Position numbers and translations under genes: made by a program. Source: Methanolobus profundi (GTDB taxonomy: Archaea; Halobacteriota; Methanosarcinia; Methanosarcinales; Methanosarcinaceae). Taken from it: a stretch of 64,000 nt of DNA. The notes beneath the pieces are model-generated. The model worked only from the letters and a program-made list of their open reading frames with translations, searched no databases and was not told the DNA's origin. The stretch covers positions 930,001 to 994,000 of the forward strand of contig NZ_FOUJ01000001.1 in the NCBI RefSeq assembly GCF_900114835.1, given 5' to 3'. Of this stretch, positions 60,159 to 64,000 are shown piece by piece (position 1 is the first letter of the stretch; each line of letters starts with the position of its first letter).

Positions 60159-62570
60159 ATGATGACAGGCAACAAATATGTTCGCTGGTTCGAGGAAATT
60201 AGCATTGATGATATTCCATCCGTTGGTGGAAAGAACGCATCCCTTGGTGAGATGTACAGGGAACTGACAAATAAAGATATCAAGATACCGAATGGTTTTG
60301 CGATCACTGCGGATGCGTACTGGCATGTGTTAGAAGATGCCGGGGTGCTCGATGAGCTAAAACAGACACTTGAAGGACTTGATATCGATGATGTCACCGA
60401 CCTTGCCAGCAGAGGGAAGAAAGCAAGGAATCTGGTACTTGATGCCGGTATCCCCGATGACCTGTGGGATGAGATCAAAGAGGCATACGATAAACTCTGT
60501 GAGCAATACGGGGAAGACGTTGATGTAGCTGTACGCAGTTCGGCCACTGCAGAGGACCTGCCCAATGCATCATTTGCAGGACAGCAGGAGACCTACCTTA
60601 ATATTCACGGCTACCATTCACTTAAAGACGCCTGCAACAGGTGTTTTGCATCACTTTTCACGGACAGGGCGATATCATACAGGGTGAACAACGGGTTCGA
60701 CCACTTTTCAGTAGGCCTGTCCATTGGTGTTATGAAGATGGTTCGCTCGGACCTTGCATCCAGCGGTGTGATCTTTACCCTTGATACGGAAACGGGATTT
60801 GAGAACGTTGTCTTCATTACCGGAGCCTACGGACTTGGTGAGAACGTCGTACAGGGACTTGTGAACCCGGACGAGTTCTATGTATTCAAACCCACGCTGG
60901 GAGACGGATACAGACCTATTATCAAGAAGAAACGCGGCAGTAAAGAGATCAAGATGATATACGGTCGTGGAGATTCCCGTGTACTGACACGTAATGTGGA
61001 TGTTCCGGAGGCTGAAAGGAAGCTGTATTGTATCACCGATGATGAAGCGCTGGCACTGGCAGGGTTCGCCATTACCATCGAGGAACACTACTCAGGAAAG
61101 AAGGGGAAGTGCATGCCTATGGATATTGAATGGGCAAAGGATGGAGAGACCGGTGAGCTGTTCATAGTCCAGGCACGACCGGAAACGGTGCAATCACAGA
61201 AGAGGAAGGATGTGCTGGAGACATATTATCTCGATGGTACCTCAGATGTAATTGTCACGGGAAGGAGTGTTGGTGCAAAGATAGCTGCAGGGAAGGTACA
61301 TGTGATCCCTGATGTGTCCATGCTTTCCGACTTCAATGCCGGTGAGATACTGGTTGCCGATACCACAACTCCGGACTGGGAACCTGTGATGAAGAAGGCT
61401 GCGGCTATCATTACCAACAAAGGTGGAAGGACATGTCATGCAGCTATCGTGAGCCGTGAGCTTGGTATTCCTGCTGTTGTAGGTGCAGGGGATGCCACGG
61501 AAAAATTGAGAGATGAGATGGATGTGACGGTAAGCTGTGCAGAAGGGGATGCAGGCAGGGTGTATGAAGGTATCCTTCCTTTCCATATAGAGACCGTTGA
61601 CCTGAAAGGACTTGAGAAGACAAAGACCGAGATAATGATGAACCTGGGTAATCCCGAGGAAGCGTTTGCCATGTCCATGATACCGAATGATGGTATAGGA
61701 CTTGCAAGACTGGAGTTCATTATCACAAGCTACATCAAGGTCCATCCAATGGCACTTGTGCATCCCGAGAAGGTTGAGGATGAGGAAGTTTTGGAAGAGA
61801 TCGACAAACTCACCGGCAGATACGAGAACAAGGCTGATTTCTTCGTTGAGAAACTGGCTCAGGGTGTTGCAACGATAACAGCAGCATTCCACCCGAAGCC
61901 TGTTGTTGTCCGTATGAGCGATTTTAAATCGAATGAGTATGCCAGCCTCATAGGCGGAGAGTATTTCGAGTTCGAGGAAAGCAACCCCATGATAGGTTTC
62001 AGAGGTGCTTCACGTTACTACGATGAGCGCTACAGGGAAGGCTTCGCCCTTGAGTGCAAGGCCATGAAAAAAGTGAGAGATGAGATGGGACTGACCAATC
62101 TCATACTGATGATCCCGTTCTGCCGTCGCATCGATGAAGCCAAAAAGGTTCTCGAAGAGATGAAGAAGAACGGTCTTGTCAGGGGAGAGAACGACCTCAA
62201 GGTCTACATGATGACCGAGATCCCAAGCAATGTCCTGCTCATAGACGAGTTCAGCAAGTACTTTGACGGCTTCTCCATCGGCTCCAACGACCTCACACAA
62301 CTGACCCTCGGCGTTGACCGTGATTCCGAGATCCTTGCATCCACCTTCGACGAACGCGACGAAGCCGTGAAGAAACTAGTTTCAATGGCAGTTCAGGGTG
62401 CCAAAAGGAACAACAAACACAGCGGTCTCTGCGGTCAGGCTCCAAGCGATTACCCGGAGTTTGCTGAGTTCCTTGTGAAGGAGGGAATAGATTCGATCTC
62501 GCTGAACCCTGATTCTGTGATGAAGATAGCAGTTAAGGTGCTGGAGGTTGAGAAGGGGATGGGGGAGTGA
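60159..62570 (+). CDS. ppsA: Phosphoenolpyruvate synthase
   Basis: The 803-residue enzyme makes PEP, AMP and phosphate from pyruvate and ATP, the entry to gluconeogenesis. Domains are an ATP-grasp N-terminus (SVGGKNASLGEM near 18; VDVAVRSSATAEDLPNASFAGQQETYL near 120), a swivelling phospho-His domain with GGRTCHAAIVSRELGIPAVVG (His427), and a TIM-barrel PEP site (SNDLTQLTLGVDRDS, near 710, and GLCGQAPSDYPEF near 755). A GGAG site stands 6 nt before the ATG at 60159; a GTG at 60147 is in frame. Confidence 0.96.
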   Translation: MMTGNKYVRWFEEISIDDIPSVGGKNASLGEMYRELTNKDIKIPNGFAITADAYWHVLEDAGVLDELKQTLEGLDIDDVTDLASRGKKARNLVLDAGIPDDLWDEIKEAYDKLCEQYGEDVDVAVRSSATAEDLPNASFAGQQETYLNIHGYHSLKDACNRCFASLFTDRAISYRVNNGFDHFSVGLSIGVMKMVRSDLASSGVIFTLDTETGFENVVFITGAYGLGENVVQGLVNPDEFYVFKPTLGDGYRPIIKKKRGSKEIKMIYGRGDSRVLTRNVDVPEAERKLYCITDDEALALAGFAITIEEHYSGKKGKCMPMDIEWAKDGETGELFIVQARPETVQSQKRKDVLETYYLDGTSDVIVTGRSVGAKIAAGKVHVIPDVSMLSDFNAGEILVADTTTPDWEPVMKKAAAIITNKGGRTCHAAIVSRELGIPAVVGAGDATEKLRDEMDVTVSCAEGDAGRVYEGILPFHIETVDLKGLEKTKTEIMMNLGNPEEAFAMSMIPNDGIGLARLEFIITSYIKVHPMALVHPEKVEDEEVLEEIDKLTGRYENKADFFVEKLAQGVATITAAFHPKPVVVRMSDFKSNEYASLIGGEYFEFEESNPMIGFRGASRYYDERYREGFALECKAMKKVRDEMGLTNLILMIPFCRRIDEAKKVLEEMKKNGLVRGENDLKVYMMTEIPSNVLLIDEFSKYFDGFSIGSNDLTQLTLGVDRDSEILASTFDERDEAVKKLVSMAVQGAKRNNKHSGLCGQAPSDYPEFAEFLVKEGIDSISLNPDSVMKIAVKVLEVEKGMGE

Positions 62571-62579
62571 ATTTATTAT

Positions 62580-62612
62580 GGATTAAAAATTCAAATTTAA
62601 TCCCTCTTTTTT
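62580..62612 (+). terminator. Intrinsic-type terminator after ppsA
   Basis: GGATTAAA (62580-62587) and TTTAATCC (62596-62603) form a perfect 8-bp stem, followed by a T-rich run (62604-62612). Confidence 0.75.
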
Positions 62613-62734
62613 GATTAAGGGGATATATACAACTCAAATTATGGCAACGATTATTTAAAACATTCAGCACATCATAGATTATCATTGTAGGGTAGGGAAA
62701 TATTTTAAATGTTTGAGACTCATTTTTTTCTTAA

Positions 62735-64000
62735 ATGGATGAAACTATCACTTGTAAACCTGCAAAATATCCATATAACGATACTTTGGAAAACAATGCT
62801 ATTACAGTTTTGGAGTATATACTTGACCAAAATTTTGTGAAGACAGATTTGAATAAAAGAGATAAAGTACCTAATATCGATGGATATTTCGAAATTGTGG
62901 ATATTGACCAAATTCCAATTGGAAAATTGGAAATACAAGTGAAGAAATTATCAGATAATAATTTAGAAAATCCAAAATATCAATGCAAAGTAGAATTTTT
63001 GAAATACTGCGAAGAAAGTGTTCTTCCTGTTTTTCTTATCTTGGTTGACATTCAAAACAATATTGCTTATTGGAAGCTATGCAATAATCTTTTTAAAGAA
63101 TTATCGATTAGCAAAAACGCCAAAACAAAAACTGTTAAAATTTTACCTGAAAAATATATTCGAAAAGGAGAAAGTGGTTATATCCAAGAATGGAAAGAAA
63201 TCATTGCAAATTACAAAATTAGAATAAGTTCGTATGAACCCTTAAAGGAAGAACTTCAACAACTAAAAGAAGATCATGATTTGCTTATCCATAACTCAGA
63301 GCCACTTTTAAATTCGGAAAGAGATGAATTTCAAAAAATTCATATTTTTTTAGATAATTTGAACTTTCATTTTGATACATATCTGAATAATATTAAAAAA
63401 ATACTTTACCCTAATTGTTGGAAGCTAGGACTTGCTTATAGTGGTTATGAAAAGGATTCGATTGCGTATATTTTATACCCAATTAATATGAGTAGTAATG
63501 ACTTGCAAATAAGGGAATTCTCAAGTAAACTAACGAATCAATTGGATAAAAGTGAGTTTGGATACACAACAACAATTTTCTATAGTGAAAACCCAATTCA
63601 AACTAGACCAAAAGAATATGCCACTGAATTGGCAAAAAAACAAGCTAAAGAAGTGTTGGAAAAAAAAGCACTAAATATACAAAATTTGCTTTTAGCTGAG
63701 GAATTGCTATTTTCTTTCATTGATAGAAATAATGAGTATTTAGGTTTGAAGATTAAAAATAAATATGATATTGACGAACTTGATTATGCTTTTTTCGTTT
63801 ATTTTCCTATTTTTATCGAAGAAACTGCAAAAAAAGTAAACCACAATTTAAGCCTTAACCCCATAATTAATATTGATTTATTAACAAGTAAAATAGCTGA
63901 AAATGACTTAAAGCTTATAATTGCAAATGTAAAAACAAGGCTTGAAAATAAGGATCGCTCTATTTTTGATATTTACCTTAAAAGCACGTTTTTCTCTTCA
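62735..64000 (+). CDS. DUF4365-domain protein, partial at window end
   Basis: From ATG 62735 one frame stays open to the window end, giving 422 codons of an incomplete gene. The N-terminal part (about 1-155) resembles DUF4365: ENNAITVLEYILDQNFVKTDLN, then RDKVPNIDGYFEIVDIDQIPIGKLEIQVK, then YCEESVLPVFLILVDIQNNIAYW. In DUF4365 proteins this is a nuclease-like region with conserved D, E and QVK residues; some members are linked with defence loci. The DNA is far more AT-rich than the genes before it (many AAA, AAT, TTT codons), a sign of recent transfer. The C-terminal part is helical with no recognised domain. Confidence 0.75.
   Translation, partial: MDETITCKPAKYPYNDTLENNAITVLEYILDQNFVKTDLNKRDKVPNIDGYFEIVDIDQIPIGKLEIQVKKLSDNNLENPKYQCKVEFLKYCEESVLPVFLILVDIQNNIAYWKLCNNLFKELSISKNAKTKTVKILPEKYIRKGESGYIQEWKEIIANYKIRISSYEPLKEELQQLKEDHDLLIHNSEPLLNSERDEFQKIHIFLDNLNFHFDTYLNNIKKILYPNCWKLGLAYSGYEKDSIAYILYPINMSSNDLQIREFSSKLTNQLDKSEFGYTTTIFYSENPIQTRPKEYATELAKKQAKEVLEKKALNIQNLLLAEELLFSFIDRNNEYLGLKIKNKYDIDELDYAFFVYFPIFIEETAKKVNHNLSLNPIINIDLLTSKIAENDLKLIIANVKTRLENKDRSIFDIYLKSTFFSS

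Noticed and set aside
61242-61892. Open frame of 216 codons opposite ppsA
   Set aside because: It is antisense to a highly conserved enzyme, has no ribosome binding site and reads as low-quality, Cys/His-rich sequence; a shadow frame.

Overview
The window looks like a chromosome segment of a methylotrophic methanogenic archaeon of the Methanosarcinaceae (Methanolobus, Methanococcoides or a close relative). The evidence is a corrinoid methyl-carrier protein with a methylcobamide:CoM-type methyltransferase, a RamA-type corrinoid activase, several Msr/FilR1-type regulators, a PAS/GAF sensor kinase of the MsmS/RdmS layout, archaeal FEN-1, TrmB, DUF504 and FmdE-family proteins, archaeal TATA-box promoters and short intergenic gaps. 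I saw no rRNA, tRNA, CRISPR array or intact insertion sequence.

Layout. 1-8.3 kb: a secreted beta-helix lipoprotein, two tiny tandem membrane-peptide genes, TrkH, a SAM methyltransferase, a large secreted tannase-like esterase and a metallo-beta-lactamase-fold hydrolase. The lipoprotein and esterase look acquired from anaerobic Firmicutes. 8.5-10.8 kb: two winged-helix regulators and an MFS exporter, with the same tandem operator in front of both regulators. 10.9-14.9 kb: a MacB-like ABC transporter operon and an FGE-fold protein. 15-26.3 kb: the first methyl-transfer block, with sensor kinase, RamA-like activase, Msr regulator, zinc-ribbon protein, Old-Yellow-Enzyme/FadH-like oxidoreductase, corrinoid protein and CoM methyltransferase. 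26.4-30.4 kb: an operon of membrane protein, aldehyde dehydrogenase, short-chain dehydrogenase and DUF5714 protein. 30.7-32 kb: an alpha/beta hydrolase next to a frameshifted relic of cas1. 32-43.9 kb: mostly housekeeping and stress genes (PPOX, RelA/SpoT-type HD hydrolase, a third Msr-like regulator, CDGSH Fe-S protein, KefB/KefF, homospermidine synthase, secreted metalloprotease, hybrid-cluster protein, META lipoprotein). 44-48.4 kb: tandem hairpin repeats, an FmdE-TauE pair and a hydantoinase. 48.8-53.9 kb: an operon, on the minus strand, of UroD-family methyltransferase, DVU_1557-type redox protein, TrsS-type radical SAM protein, DVU_1553-type CoA ligase and aquaporin. 54-62.6 kb: a further Msr regulator, FEN-1, a ferredoxin with an apparent ATA start, and PEP synthase. 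62.7-64 kb: an AT-rich, probably foreign DUF4365 gene cut by the window end.

Main result. Three loci far apart (the RamA-like gene, the corrinoid/CoM-methyltransferase pair and the 53.9-48.8 kb operon) carry the same promoter. It consists of a gap-free 49-bp block ending in the TATA box, plus a perfect 13-bp palindrome whose TTGATA lies exactly 108 bp upstream of the TTGATA in the block, in all three cases. This ties them into one regulon and suggests one methyl-transfer system: a UroD-family methyltransferase feeding the corrinoid protein, RamA keeping it active, and the CoM methyltransferase receiving the methyl group. The CoA ligase, radical SAM protein, redox protein and aquaporin would be new accessory parts. 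The substrate cannot be read from the sequence.
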